NCBI GenBank assembly: GCA_039820585.1
Contig: JBCBPV010000063.1
Location: forward strand, 1-21,378
Length of the DNA stretch: 21,378 nt
From: JBCBGF01 sp039820585
GTDB lineage: Bacteria; Pseudomonadota; Alphaproteobacteria; Rhodobacterales; Rhodobacteraceae
Direction of reading: 5' to 3'
The translations under genes and the position numbers were made by a program. The notes under the pieces were generated by a model that saw only the letters and a program-made list of their open reading frames with translations, searched no databases and was not told the origin of the DNA. This document shows positions 7,001 to 14,006 of the stretch, in pieces; position 1 is the first letter of the stretch, and each line of letters starts with the position of its first letter.

Positions 7001-7924
7001 ATGCATATCGAATTTCGCCACCTGCGCACCATCCGCGCTATCCACCAGGCCGGGGGGTTGGCACGGGCGGCGGATCTGTTGAACCTGACGCAATCGGCGC
7101 TGAGCCATCAGGTCAAGGGGATCGAGGCGCAGGCGAGGGTTGAGCTGTTCGTGCGGCGGTCGAAGCCCTTGAAGCTGAGCGCGGCGGGGATGCGGCTTCT
7201 GGCGGCGGCGGATCGGATCCTGCCTGAGATTGATGCCTTGGAGGCCGAGTTCGCGGGGCTGCAATCGGGCAAGACCGGGCGGTTGCATATCGCGATTGAG
7301 TGCCACGCCTGTTTCGAATGGCTGTTTCCGGTGCTGGAGGCGTTCCGCAAGGCCTGGCCCGAGGTGGATGTGGATATCCGACCGGGGCTTGCGTTCGATG
7401 CGTTGCCGGCGCTGGGGCGTGAAGAGGTGGATCTGGTGATCTCGTCGGATCCCGAGGCATTGGACGGTGTCGATTTCACGCCGCTTTTTGACTACGAGCC
7501 GGTGTTTGTCGCCTCGGCCCAACATCCGCTGGCGGACAAACCCTTTGTCGAGGCGGCGGATTTCCGGGGGCAGACGCTGATCTCTTACCCGGTGGACCGG
7601 GCGCGGCTGGATGTGTTCAGCCAGCTTCTGACACCGGCGAAGGTGGAGCCTGCGGCGGTGCGGCAGGTGGAGCTGACGGCAGTGATCCTGCTTCTGGTGG
7701 CGTCCAATCGCGGGGTGGCGGTGTTGCCCGATTGGGTGGTGCGCGAGGTGCGTTACAATTCCGACTACGTGACGCGGCCCTTGACCAAAGGCGGGCTGAC
7801 GCGGCGGCTGTTTGCGGCCACGCGCAGCGTTGAGACCATAAAGCCGTTTATGGCGCATCTGTTGCGCCTGGCGCGGACGGAGCCTGTGAAATTGCAACGC
7901 CAGACACCGCAACCCGCTGCCTGA
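7001..7924 (+). CDS. metR: LysR-type regulator MetR
   Basis: 307-residue LysR-family activator. The N-terminal winged HTH (about residues 3-60) contains LRTIRAIHQAGGLARAADLL and TQSALSHQVKGIE. Several segments match MetR closely: LFVRRSKPLKLS, RLHIAIECHACFEWLFPVLEAF, LISYPVDRARLDVF and VAVLPDWVV. MetR uses homocysteine as coactivator and controls methionine-pathway genes; divergence from metF supports that role here. ATG 7001 is preceded by TGAGG at a normal distance. The C-terminal tail is rich in Gln/Pro/Ala and is probably disordered. Confidence 0.92.
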   Translation: MHIEFRHLRTIRAIHQAGGLARAADLLNLTQSALSHQVKGIEAQARVELFVRRSKPLKLSAAGMRLLAAADRILPEIDALEAEFAGLQSGKTGRLHIAIECHACFEWLFPVLEAFRKAWPEVDVDIRPGLAFDALPALGREEVDLVISSDPEALDGVDFTPLFDYEPVFVASAQHPLADKPFVEAADFRGQTLISYPVDRARLDVFSQLLTPAKVEPAAVRQVELTAVILLLVASNRGVAVLPDWVVREVRYNSDYVTRPLTKGGLTRRLFAATRSVETIKPFMAHLLRLARTEPVKLQRQTPQPAA

Positions 7925-7948
7925 TATCGGCTTGCGACGCAGCGTAAT

Positions 7949-7962
7949 TTTGCGCGCGCAAA
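7949..7962. promoter_or_regulatory. Perfect palindrome in the gap after metR
   Basis: TTTGCGCGCGCAAA is a perfect 14-bp palindrome in the 131-bp gap between metR and the small STAS-like gene. Around it are short repeated bits: GCGACATGCGACAT near 7983-7996 and TCGCACAAAAATTATGCGA near 8011-8029. It may be an operator for the downstream gene. No regulator is suggested by the context. Confidence 0.35.
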
Positions 7963-8055
7963 CATAAAGTATTGTGCTGTCGTGCGACATGCGACATGGC
8001 GGTATTTGAGTCGCACAAAAATTATGCGATCACTTTCTGTTGGGGGGGACGCTTC

Positions 8056-8469
8056 ATGCCAATCTCTTGGGAGATTTTCGACATCGGGCCGGTGTTGCGT
8101 GTGATCTTGACCGATGTGCCGCACATAGACGACATCAGGTCATTTCTGGATGACCTGTCGCTGAAAATGGGTGACCGTCCCATGCTGCCGATGTTCTACG
8201 ATCTGACCGAGATGGATGTCCGGGGTTTGGGCGACGAGTTCATTCGGGCAGCGATTGTGCTGGACCGCAGCTATCGCAATGTCAAACGCGGCCGCCAAGC
8301 CTATGTCACTGCCGACCCCGATACAGCGCGGTTTATCGACAGGTATATGGAACTGATCGGGAAATATCGCTTTGCGCCGGTCGCCCGACACTTTCGCGGG
8401 GCCCAGGGCGCGCGGGCGTTGGATTGGCTGACTTGCGATGAGGTGGACCTGCCGGGTCGTCTGATCTGA
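8056..8469 (+). CDS. Small STAS/SpoIIAA-like domain protein, unknown function
   Basis: 137-residue cytosolic protein with no signal peptide or membrane segment. The order of elements resembles STAS/SEC14-type (SpoIIAA-like) small domains: an opening strand WEIFDIGPVLRVILTD, helix HIDDIRSFLDDLS, strand LPMFYDLTEMDVRGL, helix DEFIRAAIVLDRSY, strand GRQAYVTADP, and a helix containing MELIGKYR. This is a weak fold-level resemblance, not a confident match. ATG 8056 is preceded by a run of seven G (8042-8048) that can serve as the ribosome-binding site. It stands upstream of the inositol-monophosphatase gene by 65 bp and could share its transcript. Confidence 0.7.
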   Translation: MPISWEIFDIGPVLRVILTDVPHIDDIRSFLDDLSLKMGDRPMLPMFYDLTEMDVRGLGDEFIRAAIVLDRSYRNVKRGRQAYVTADPDTARFIDRYMELIGKYRFAPVARHFRGAQGARALDWLTCDEVDLPGRLI

Positions 8470-8534
8470 ACCCTGCTTGGCATTCACCGGAGCCTCCCGT
8501 ATACGCGCGGCCTGATTTGCCAAAGGGGCGCGCG

Positions 8535-9320
8535 ATGCAAGGGTCGGCCAATCTTAACATCATGATCAAGGCGGCGCGCCGGGCCGGGCGGTCGCTGGTC
8601 AAGGATTTCGGCGAGGTCGAGAACCTTCAGGTGTCGTCCAAAGGCGCGGGCGATTTCGTCAGCCGGGCCGATATCGCGGCAGAGGCGATGATCCGCGAAG
8701 ACCTGATGGGCGCGCGCCCGAATTATGGCTGGTTGGGTGAGGAAAGCGATCCGGTGGAGGGCAAGGACCCCACGCGCCGTTGGATCGTGGACCCGCTGGA
8801 TGGCACGACCAACTTCCTGCACGGGCTGCCCCATTGGGCGGTGTCGATTGCCTTGGAATATAAGGGTGAGATCGTGTCGGGGGTAGTGTTCGACCCGGTC
8901 AAGGACGAGATGTTCATGGCCGAGAAGGGGCAGGGCGCCTGGATCAACAATCAGCGCCTGCGGGTGTCGGACCGCCGAGTGATGATCGAATGTGTGTTTG
9001 CCACGGGCCTGCCTTTTGGCGGGCGGCCGGACCTGCCCGAGACGCTGCAGGATCTGGCGCGGCTGTTGCCATCGACGGCGGGTGTGCGGCGGTTTGGGGC
9101 GGCGGCGCTGGACCTCGCCTATGTCGCGGCGGGCCGGTACGAGGGCTATTGGGAGCGTGGGCTGAACGCCTGGGACATCGCGGCGGGCGTGCTGTTGGTG
9201 CGTGAGGCGGGGGGGCTGATCGAGGCCTTGGATCGGGATGACGATTTGCTCGACACCGGGTCATTGATTGCGGCCAATGGCAACGTGTTCGATGCGTTTG
9301 CCGGGGTGATCCGGGGCTGA
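8535..9320 (+). CDS. Inositol monophosphatase family protein (SuhB-like)
   Basis: 261-residue Mg-dependent phosphatase, usual length for the family. Metal-site motifs are GEES (68-71), IVDPLDGTTNF (84-94) and NAWDIAAG (211-218). The N-terminal helix MIKAARRAGRSLVKDF and SSKGAGDFVSRAD are also typical. Likely substrates are inositol phosphates or related sugar phosphates; SuhB homologs also act in rRNA transcription, and the two roles cannot be distinguished here. ATG 8535 is chosen over the upstream in-frame start at 8517 because AAAGGGG lies 6-7 bases before it. The gene ends 6 bp before repeat copy 2 and converges on the GFA gene. Confidence 0.93.
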   Translation: MQGSANLNIMIKAARRAGRSLVKDFGEVENLQVSSKGAGDFVSRADIAAEAMIREDLMGARPNYGWLGEESDPVEGKDPTRRWIVDPLDGTTNFLHGLPHWAVSIALEYKGEIVSGVVFDPVKDEMFMAEKGQGAWINNQRLRVSDRRVMIECVFATGLPFGGRPDLPETLQDLARLLPSTAGVRRFGAAALDLAYVAAGRYEGYWERGLNAWDIAAGVLLVREAGGLIEALDRDDDLLDTGSLIAANGNVFDAFAGVIRG

Positions 9321-9326
9321 CCGGCT

Positions 9327-9367
9327 GGGGCGCTGCCCCAGACCCCGGGATATTTCTCGACCAAAGA
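9327..9367 (+). repeat. Dispersed intergenic repeat, copy 2
   Basis: Short version of the element: GGGGCGCTGCCCC (9327-9339), no central stem-loop, then CCCCGGGATATTT (9343-9355) and CCAAAGA (9361-9367). Like copy 1 it fills the space between convergent genes, six bases after the phosphatase stop and three bases before the GFA stop on the other strand. Confidence 0.8.
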
Positions 9368-9370
9368 ATG

Positions 9371-9736
9371 CTAGCGGTCGGAGGGGTGGTTGATGCCGTC
9401 GCTCCAGGCGACGTGGCCCATGTCGCGGGGGTTTATGCCGTCGAGGTTGGCCACGTTGATCCCGTATTCATTGGGGTTTGAGCGGCGCTGGTGGTGGGTG
9501 TAGATCCCGCAGACCGCGCAGAAGTAGTGCTTCGCGGTGTTTGTGCCCCATTGGTAGAGGCTGAGCTTGTCGGCGCCTTTCACCACCCGCACCCCGTCCA
9601 ACGGCGCCGAGACCGCAATCGCGCCGCGCCGGGCGCAGAATGAGCAGTCGCAGCGCCGCGCGGTGTTGAGCCCGTCGGTGAGTGTCACTTCCAGTTCCAC
9701 CGCGCCGCAGTGGCAGGTGGCTTTCATCGGGGTCAT
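9371..9736 (-). CDS. GFA-family (glutathione-dependent formaldehyde-activating domain) protein
   Basis: 121-residue zinc protein of the GFA/CENP-V family. Cysteine sets are CHCGAVEL near the N-terminus, RRCDCSFCARRG, and YFCAVCGIYTHHQRR. These would form the two zinc sites of the family. Biochemical roles differ between members (glutathione-formaldehyde adduct, other S-conjugates), so no substrate is assigned. ATG 9736 overlaps the TGA of the upstream rhomboid gene as ATGA, which implies translational coupling; a second in-frame ATG lies at 9727. Confidence 0.9.
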   Translation of the reverse strand: MTPMKATCHCGAVELEVTLTDGLNTARRCDCSFCARRGAIAVSAPLDGVRVVKGADKLSLYQWGTNTAKHYFCAVCGIYTHHQRRSNPNEYGINVANLDGINPRDMGHVAWSDGINHPSDR

Positions 9737-10470
9737 CGCCGCCTCGTGGTTGGCACAGATGTGCGCACCATGCGGTAGCGCGCCTCGGGGTGGGGCGGGT
9801 GGCCTTCGGTGCGCCGCCAGAAGGCGGTGCCGCCGCGTTTCAGCCAGATCGGGATTGTGAGCAGGAAGCCCACGATGAACCCGCCCGCATGGGCCCAATA
9901 GGCGACCCCGCCTGTGCCGGGCGTGGCGCCGAGCCCGTTGAAAAGCTGTAGGCCGAACCAGAGGCCGAGCATCACCCAGGCGGGCACGGGGAAGACGCGG
10001 AAGATGATGATGAGGATCAGCAGGATATCGACGCGCGCCTTGGGGAAGAGGAGGAGGTAGCCGCCCATGACGCCGGCGATGGCGCCGGAGGCGCCGACCA
10101 TGGGCACGGGGCTGCCGGGGTCGGCCATCACCTGGAACAGGGCGGCACCGATCCCGCCGGCGAGGTAGAAGCCCAAGAACGGCAGGTGGCCCATCTCATC
10201 TTCCAGGTTGTCGCCGAAGATGAACAAAAACAGCATGTTGCCGCCGATATGCATCAGCCCGCCATGGAGGAACATCGACGTCACGTAGGTGAGTTCCTCA
10301 TCGCCGGAATCCCGTGGGACCAGCCCGTAGGTGTCAAAGAACGCGGCCAGGGCGCGGGGGTCCTGGAACAGGGGCCAATAGCTGAGGAACACGATCACGT
10401 TGATCGCGATCAGCGTGTAGGTGATGTAGGGCGTCCGTTCGGACGGGTTGTGGTCGCGGATTGGTAACAT
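9733..10470 (-). CDS. Rhomboid family intramembrane serine protease
   Basis: 245-residue polytopic inner-membrane protease with about six helices. Rhomboid signatures are the HGGLMHIGGNMLFLFIFGDNLED block in helix 2, GASGAIAGVMGGY with the catalytic Ser128, and the catalytic His194 in WAHAGGFIVG. The N-terminal MLPIRDHNPSERTPYITY is typical of the alphaproteobacterial group. ATG 10470 is chosen; the frame also has a TTG at 10506, but that adds residues with no family match. A cytosolic basic tail (after FWRRTEG) follows the last helix. It is the first gene of a two-gene unit with the GFA protein. Substrate unknown. Confidence 0.93.
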   Translation of the reverse strand: MLPIRDHNPSERTPYITYTLIAINVIVFLSYWPLFQDPRALAAFFDTYGLVPRDSGDEELTYVTSMFLHGGLMHIGGNMLFLFIFGDNLEDEMGHLPFLGFYLAGGIGAALFQVMADPGSPVPMVGASGAIAGVMGGYLLLFPKARVDILLILIIIFRVFPVPAWVMLGLWFGLQLFNGLGATPGTGGVAYWAHAGGFIVGFLLTIPIWLKRGGTAFWRRTEGHPPHPEARYRMVRTSVPTTRRR

Positions 10471-10529
10471 GGCGCGAAGGCTGGGGGCGGTGGGGGCGAA
10501 GGTCAAGCGGTGATCTGGGGCAGGGGTGC

Positions 10530-10560
10530 TTGACAGGGGGCGGTGACGGCCTCTTTCCTA
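10530..10560 (+). promoter_or_regulatory. Candidate promoter of the TPR gene, possibly leaderless
   Basis: TTGACA (10530-10535) is a consensus -35. The matching -10 region (10553-10560, around CTTTCCTA) is poor. A start about 7 bases after it would fall on the ATG at 10565, so the message may be leaderless; the AGGA just before the ATG is too close to be a normal ribosome-binding site. Inference only. Confidence 0.35.
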
Positions 10561-10564
10561 GGAC

Positions 10565-11101
10565 ATGCACTGGATCTGGTTGCCCCTTGCCCTTATCGCC
10601 CCTGCCGCGGTTGCCTGCCCGGCATTGCCCGAACGGTCGGAGGAGTTTGCGGTTCTGTTCGATGAAGCGCGCACTGCGCCCAATGAGATGTTGGGGCGGG
10701 CGGCATCGGACAAGATGTGGGCGATCTGGACCACCGCGCCGGACGCCGCCGCGCAGGAGTTATTGGCCCAGGGCATGACCGCCCGGCGCTATGGCGATTA
10801 CCTGGCGGCGATCCGGGCGTTTGACGGGTTGGTGGCCTACTGTCCCGACTATGCCGAAGGGTACAACCAGCGCGCCTTCATCTATTTCCTCAGCGGAGAG
10901 CCCGAACAGGCCCGCATCGATCTGGAACGCACGCTGGCGATCACCCCCGATCACGTGGGCGCGTTGTCAGGGCTGGCGCTGACGCTGATCCAGCTGGGGC
11001 GGGAGGATGAGGCGCAGACCTATCTGCGGGCGGCGCTGGACCTGAACCCGTGGATCCCCGAGCGTGGGTTGCTTAGGGAGCCGCCGGGGCAAGAGCTTTA
11101 G
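10565..11101 (+). CDS. Exported TPR-repeat protein
   Basis: 178 residues. A short signal peptide MHWIWLPLALIAPAAVA is followed by Cys18, so it may be cleaved after Ala17 or processed as an atypical lipoprotein (AVAC is not a good lipobox). Two to three tetratricopeptide units follow: LLAQGMTARRYGDYLAAIRAFDGLV, AEGYNQRAFIYFLSGEPEQARIDLERTLAI, and HVGALSGLALTLIQLGREDEAQTYLRAAL. This suggests a periplasmic scaffold or interaction role. Similar small TPR proteins are common in Rhodobacterales and not functionally described. Its 3' end overlaps the convergent glycosyltransferase gene by 29 bp. Confidence 0.88.
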   Translation: MHWIWLPLALIAPAAVACPALPERSEEFAVLFDEARTAPNEMLGRAASDKMWAIWTTAPDAAAQELLAQGMTARRYGDYLAAIRAFDGLVAYCPDYAEGYNQRAFIYFLSGEPEQARIDLERTLAITPDHVGALSGLALTLIQLGREDEAQTYLRAALDLNPWIPERGLLREPPGQEL

Positions 11102-12209
11102 CATTCGCCAGATGGGCGTGCACGAGGTGGCGCAGCTCATCCTCGCTGCGGCCCTTGGTGCGTAGCGCGCCGTGATAGTCGACGCCGCAGGCCTGGCTGA
11201 GGAAGACGAAGCAGCGGCTCCACCAGGCGTCATCGAAGATCTCGATCACCACGCGGGGGTGCCAGGCCATCATGTTGAGCAACGCGGCCCCGTGATCGGC
11301 GATCACGATATCGGCTTCTGAGGCGAGCGCGACGTAGTCATCCAGCCCCTTGTCGCCGGTCCAGATGGTCTGGCCGCCCAGTTCCTCGACGATCTTCGCG
11401 ATGGCAGCGCTGTTATAGTCGCGGTCTTTCTTGACCTGGTCGCTGTTGATGCCGTCGCGGGACAGATAAAGGATCCGCCCCGGCGTGGGCGCGCCGGTTT
11501 CCACGCCGAAGAGCTTGCGGAACGCCACGGTGTCGGCGGCCTTCAAAAGCGCGCCTGGGTTCTGTTTGTGCAAGACGCAGGCGTTTTTAATCCGCACCGG
11601 GCCGTCGGTGGAAATGTAGTCGACTCCCAACCGATCAAGATCGCGCTTCACATAGCCCCGGTCCCCGATCCAGCCGGGCAGGAAGAGGGGTTGGGGAAAA
11701 TCACCGGCATGGGCGATGCACATCAGATGCTCGAAAATCCAGTCGCCATAGGTATAGGGATGCTCACACGCGATGATGGTGCCGGTCTCGATCACCTTTG
11801 CGGGCTTGGTGGGGCGTTCGCGCCAGACCCGACCGATGGTGCGGGGCAGCATGATTGACAGCGATTGATCCAACTGCCCGCGTGTCCAGGCAAACCCGTT
11901 TTGCGAGTAGTAGACATTCTTGTGAAACGTCTTTGGCGGCACCGCATCGGTATAGTCCTTTTCGGGGATGCTGTGTTGCAACAGCGTCTGATCGGTGCCG
12001 GGGGCCGTGACCTCACCAATGGTGCTTAACCCTTTGGCGTAGGGGGAATTCGGCGCATCGCCCCAGAAGCGCCCTTCAAGCGTGGGGGCCTTTGCGATCT
12101 TAAGGTGTTTCTTCATCACCCGCGCCTGCCACAAGAGCCGATAAAGCGCGTTGTCGACCTGTTCCTGCTCGGCGGCGAGAAGGGCGGCGGTGTTCATCGT
12201 GGCGGTCAT
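11073..12209 (-). CDS. Glycosyltransferase family 61-type protein
   Basis: 378-residue protein with the DUF563/GT61 architecture. The central segment has HPYTYGDWIFEHLMCI (the family His/Trp region) and IKNACVLHKQNPG. The C-terminal GT-B half has RILYLSRDGINSDQVKKDRDYN, then an IVEELGGQTIW strand and the signature ADIVIADHGAALLNMMAWHPRVVIEIF. In bacteria such proteins usually build capsular or other surface polysaccharide, transferring an unknown sugar. No other polysaccharide genes are adjacent. ATG 12209 follows AAGGA by nine bases and is preferred to the upstream start (12260) and the next Met (12197). No membrane segment seen. Confidence 0.85.
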   Translation of the reverse strand: MTATMNTAALLAAEQEQVDNALYRLLWQARVMKKHLKIAKAPTLEGRFWGDAPNSPYAKGLSTIGEVTAPGTDQTLLQHSIPEKDYTDAVPPKTFHKNVYYSQNGFAWTRGQLDQSLSIMLPRTIGRVWRERPTKPAKVIETGTIIACEHPYTYGDWIFEHLMCIAHAGDFPQPLFLPGWIGDRGYVKRDLDRLGVDYISTDGPVRIKNACVLHKQNPGALLKAADTVAFRKLFGVETGAPTPGRILYLSRDGINSDQVKKDRDYNSAAIAKIVEELGGQTIWTGDKGLDDYVALASEADIVIADHGAALLNMMAWHPRVVIEIFDDAWWSRCFVFLSQACGVDYHGALRTKGRSEDELRHLVHAHLANAKALAPAAP

Positions 12210-12324
12210 GTCAGGCGGTCCTTGCGGCGTCGAATGGGCGTTTGGGCGATATTCCACCAAGTGAGCGGAGATTTGCCAAGCCTCTCGCGACCTGCGCGCC
12301 GGGTTTTCGCACCGTAAATCGCCC

Positions 12325-12354
12325 TTGCCCCCGGCCTTGCCGAGTTGCTAGGGC
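12325..12354 (+). promoter_or_regulatory. Candidate tRNA-Leu promoter
   Basis: TTGCCC (12325-12330) and TAGGGC (12349-12354) are separated by 18 bases and end 45 bases before the tRNA. GC-rich -10 boxes of this form are typical of stable-RNA promoters. Inferred from position and match. Confidence 0.4.
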
Positions 12355-12399
12355 GGAAAAAGGCTGGGCGCCGGGCAGGATTGGCGCTTGAGCCGAAAG

Positions 12400-12485
12400 G
12401 CCCGCGTGGTGGAATGGTAGACACAGGGGACTTAAAATCCCCAGGCCGAAAGGCCGTGCCGGTTCGAGTCCGGCCGCGGGTACCA
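12400..12485 (+). tRNA. tRNA-Leu (anticodon UAA)
   Basis: Class II tRNA with encoded CCA. The acceptor arms GCCCGCG (12400-12406) and CGCGGGT (12475-12481) pair with one G-U, and the discriminator A is at 12482. The anticodon stem is GGGGA/TCCCC with loop CTTAAAA (12431-12437), giving anticodon TAA at 12433-12435. The long variable arm contains GGCCGAAAGGCC and the T arm carries GGTTCGAGTCC. It decodes UUA and probably UUG. It borders the gene-poor stretch on its right. Confidence 0.97.
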
Positions 12486-12941
12486 GCGTTCGTTTCTGAC
12501 GGGTTTTCAGGGTGTTGGGTGGTGTTGGGTGCGTGGCGATTGGTGGCGTGCGTTTGGCTGGCTTGGCCGAATGGGGCCGCGTCTGCGTGCATGGCCGAGC
12601 TTGGTTATGTGCGCGCGGCAGGCATCGCGTGGGCCCGGTGTTGCGGGCTGGAGCGTCGGGCGGCGCGATTGTTCCCGTAGCGGGCCCTTGTTGAAGTGAT
12701 TTGGGGGAATTGGATACCGCAGATTGCTGGCGAGGAAGGGTTTCGGCGAATCGTCAGGGCCTGGTGGCAAGTGTGTTGCCGCCTGCGCGGCGCGGCAAAT
12801 CAGCGGACTTGCCGACCGTTGGTCTGTCGTGTCGGCAGATGGGGAAACCCGTGAATTGTTGCATCGCAGCTGGGCGCGGTGGTCTGGCAACCGCGCATCC
12901 GGCTGTTGCCGGTTCAGAAACACGCCCCGCGGCAAACCCCT

Positions 12942-13004
12942 GCGTTTTCTGCGGAAACTGGGAAACATGGGTGCGGATTGTTTCCCGTTTTGCACCGAAA
13001 ACGC
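12942..13004. repeat. 63-bp interrupted inverted repeat
   Basis: Outer arms GCGTTTTC (12942-12949) and GAAAACGC (12997-13004) are perfect complements. Inner arms AAAC-t-GGGAAACA (12955-12967) and TGTTTCCCGTTT (12979-12990) pair with one bulged base. The apical loop is 11 bases and a small internal loop separates the two stems. It is not followed by a T-run, so it is not a simple terminator. It may be a structured RNA or the trace of a small palindromic element. Confidence 0.6.
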
Positions 13005-13175
13005 CCCTGTCAGTTAGCATGGCCCCAAAGCCACAGGCACAAAATCGTCCTTCTTCGACCGCTCCTTGCCCTGAAGCGGCCCGGTATCCGTGTGATCCAA
13101 CCCCCGTGGCGGAGCACGCGTATTGGGGCTCTGTATGGTGAGTGGAAGGGTGTCGATAGTGAGTGAGCGAGTAGG

Positions 13176-13211
13176 CACCGGGCGGTGCCCCGCGCACCTG
13201 CCCGGTGTTTT
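13176..13211 (+). terminator. Strong terminator-like hairpin without an obvious parent gene
   Basis: The arms CACCGGGCGGTGC (13176-13188) and GCACC-t-GCCCGGTG (13194-13207) form a 13-bp stem with one bulged T and a CCCGC loop, followed by TTTTCC. GGCACC (13174-13179) can instead pair with GGTGCC (13184-13189), so two exclusive folds exist. The nearest upstream gene on this strand is the tRNA, 690 bases away, which suggests an unannotated transcript ending here. Confidence 0.6.
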
Positions 13212-13383
13212 CCAGTCCGTTTGCCCGCAATAGGAATACGCGAGCAATGCGCCGTTTAGCGGATTAACCGAATGGCGTAATACATGGCCAATGCCTGTGT
13301 TGAGGATGCGCAATTCATGATCCGGACCCGAGTTTGATCGTAAAGATACGCGGTTTATTCCCAACCCCATTCATCGGTTTCAA

Positions 13384-13412
13384 TTGACCTTTCCACGAGT
13401 AGGACTTAAGGC
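13384..13412 (+). promoter_or_regulatory. Candidate promoter of the H-NS-family gene
   Basis: TTGACC (13384-13389) is followed after 17 bases by TAAGGC (13407-13412), 67 bases before the GTG start. The -35 is good, the -10 weak. Confidence 0.35.
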
Positions 13413-13465
13413 GTGAGTTGGCTCGAAAAGGCAGTAGGTATTTTCGTGACTAAGCGCTGATTATC

Positions 13466-13473
13466 AAGGGAGG
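13466..13473 (+). promoter_or_regulatory. Ribosome-binding site fixing the GTG start of the H-NS gene
   Basis: AAGGGAGG lies five bases before GTG 13479, and no in-frame ATG exists near the N-terminus. The strength and spacing decide for the GTG. Confidence 0.8.
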
Positions 13474-13478
13474 CAGCA

Positions 13479-13805
13479 GTGAAAAAGAAAATCGACTTGA
13501 ATGGCTTAAGTGTCGCCGATTTGGAAGCATTGGCAAAAGACGTTGAAAAGGCGATTGAGAAGAAGACGATTGAAAATCTGAAGGCGGCGCGGGTCGCGGC
13601 AGAGTCTGCGGCAAAGAAATATGGGCTGAGCCTTGCGGATGTGCTGGGCGCCGACAAGCCGGCAAAAGCGTCTGGCAAGAAGCTTCCACCGAAATATCGC
13701 CATCCCGAAAACCCTGAGATCACCTGGTCGGGCAAGGGCCGTCAGCCCGGTTGGTATCGTGAAGCGATTGAATCGGGAAAAACGGCGGACGATCTGGAGA
13801 TCTAA
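13479..13805 (+). CDS. H-NS family nucleoid-associated protein (HvrA-like)
   Basis: 108 residues starting at GTG. The N-terminal two thirds are a charged helical oligomerisation region (LSVADLEALAKDVEKAIEKK and following Lys/Ala-rich helix). The C-terminal DNA-binding domain has the family signature: PPKYRHPENPEITWSGKGRQ then PGWYREAIESGKTADDLEI. The positively charged SGKGRQP loop inserts in the minor groove of AT-rich DNA. In purple bacteria the relative HvrA modulates photosynthesis genes; the role here is probably general silencing. It stands alone in a gene-poor, more AT-rich stretch, preceded by an excellent ribosome-binding site. No classical terminator lies within 100 bases after its stop. 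Confidence 0.92.
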   Translation: MKKKIDLNGLSVADLEALAKDVEKAIEKKTIENLKAARVAAESAAKKYGLSLADVLGADKPAKASGKKLPPKYRHPENPEITWSGKGRQPGWYREAIESGKTADDLEI

Positions 13806-13967
13806 AAAGTTATCCCCAGAAATTTGCCCGCAAAAACAGCACCTGACGCGAAACAATTCACAATCTAGCGGAAATTGACGCCGTAGTGCTGGAAATACCT
13901 CTGAAAATTGGTTTATATTGACCTTGGGTAAGGGGGTATGAGTTTGTTGGTTTAAGATTGACCCGGG

Positions 13968-14006
13968 GCGTCGGAGACTTTGTGTCTCCGGCGCTTTCCC
14001 TTTTTT
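13968..14006 (+). terminator. Rho-independent terminator
   Basis: GCGTCGGAGAC (13968-13978) pairs with GTCTCCGGCGC (13984-13994) through 11 bp with one G-U and a TTTGT loop, followed by TTTCCCTTTTTT. It is one of the clearest terminators in the window. It lies 162 bases after the H-NS stop, so it either ends a long H-NS 3' UTR or a separate small RNA. Confidence 0.85.

Larger units (their letters stand above)
12486..13478. other. Gene-poor stretch between tRNA-Leu and the H-NS gene
   Basis: About 990 bp without a convincing protein gene on either strand; the open frames there overlap each other and have no recognisable domain or ribosome-binding site. It holds a perfect 10-bp tandem duplication (GGTGTTGGGT at 12511-12530), a short dyad TGCCGAC/GTCGGCA (12810-12837), the large interrupted inverted repeat at 12942-13004, a terminator-like hairpin at 13176-13211, and the leader of the H-NS gene. 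It could hold an RNA gene or be decayed sequence. I saw no repeat of the tRNA 3' end that would mark an integration site. Confidence 0.6.

Noticed and set aside
6755..7990. 411-codon minus-strand frame opposite metR
   Set aside because: Shadow of metR and the metF start region; no recognisable protein.
12511..12530. GGTGTTGGGT twice in tandem as a possible CRISPR or minisatellite
   Set aside because: Only two 10-bp units, no spacers and no cas genes.
12507..13230. Overlapping open frames on both strands between tRNA-Leu and the H-NS gene
   Set aside because: They conflict with each other, lack ribosome-binding sites and domains, and look like chance frames in GC-rich DNA.
13810..13818. TTATCCCCA, resembling a DnaA box
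   Set aside because: One mismatch to the consensus, isolated, with no other boxes, AT-rich unwinding region or origin genes nearby.
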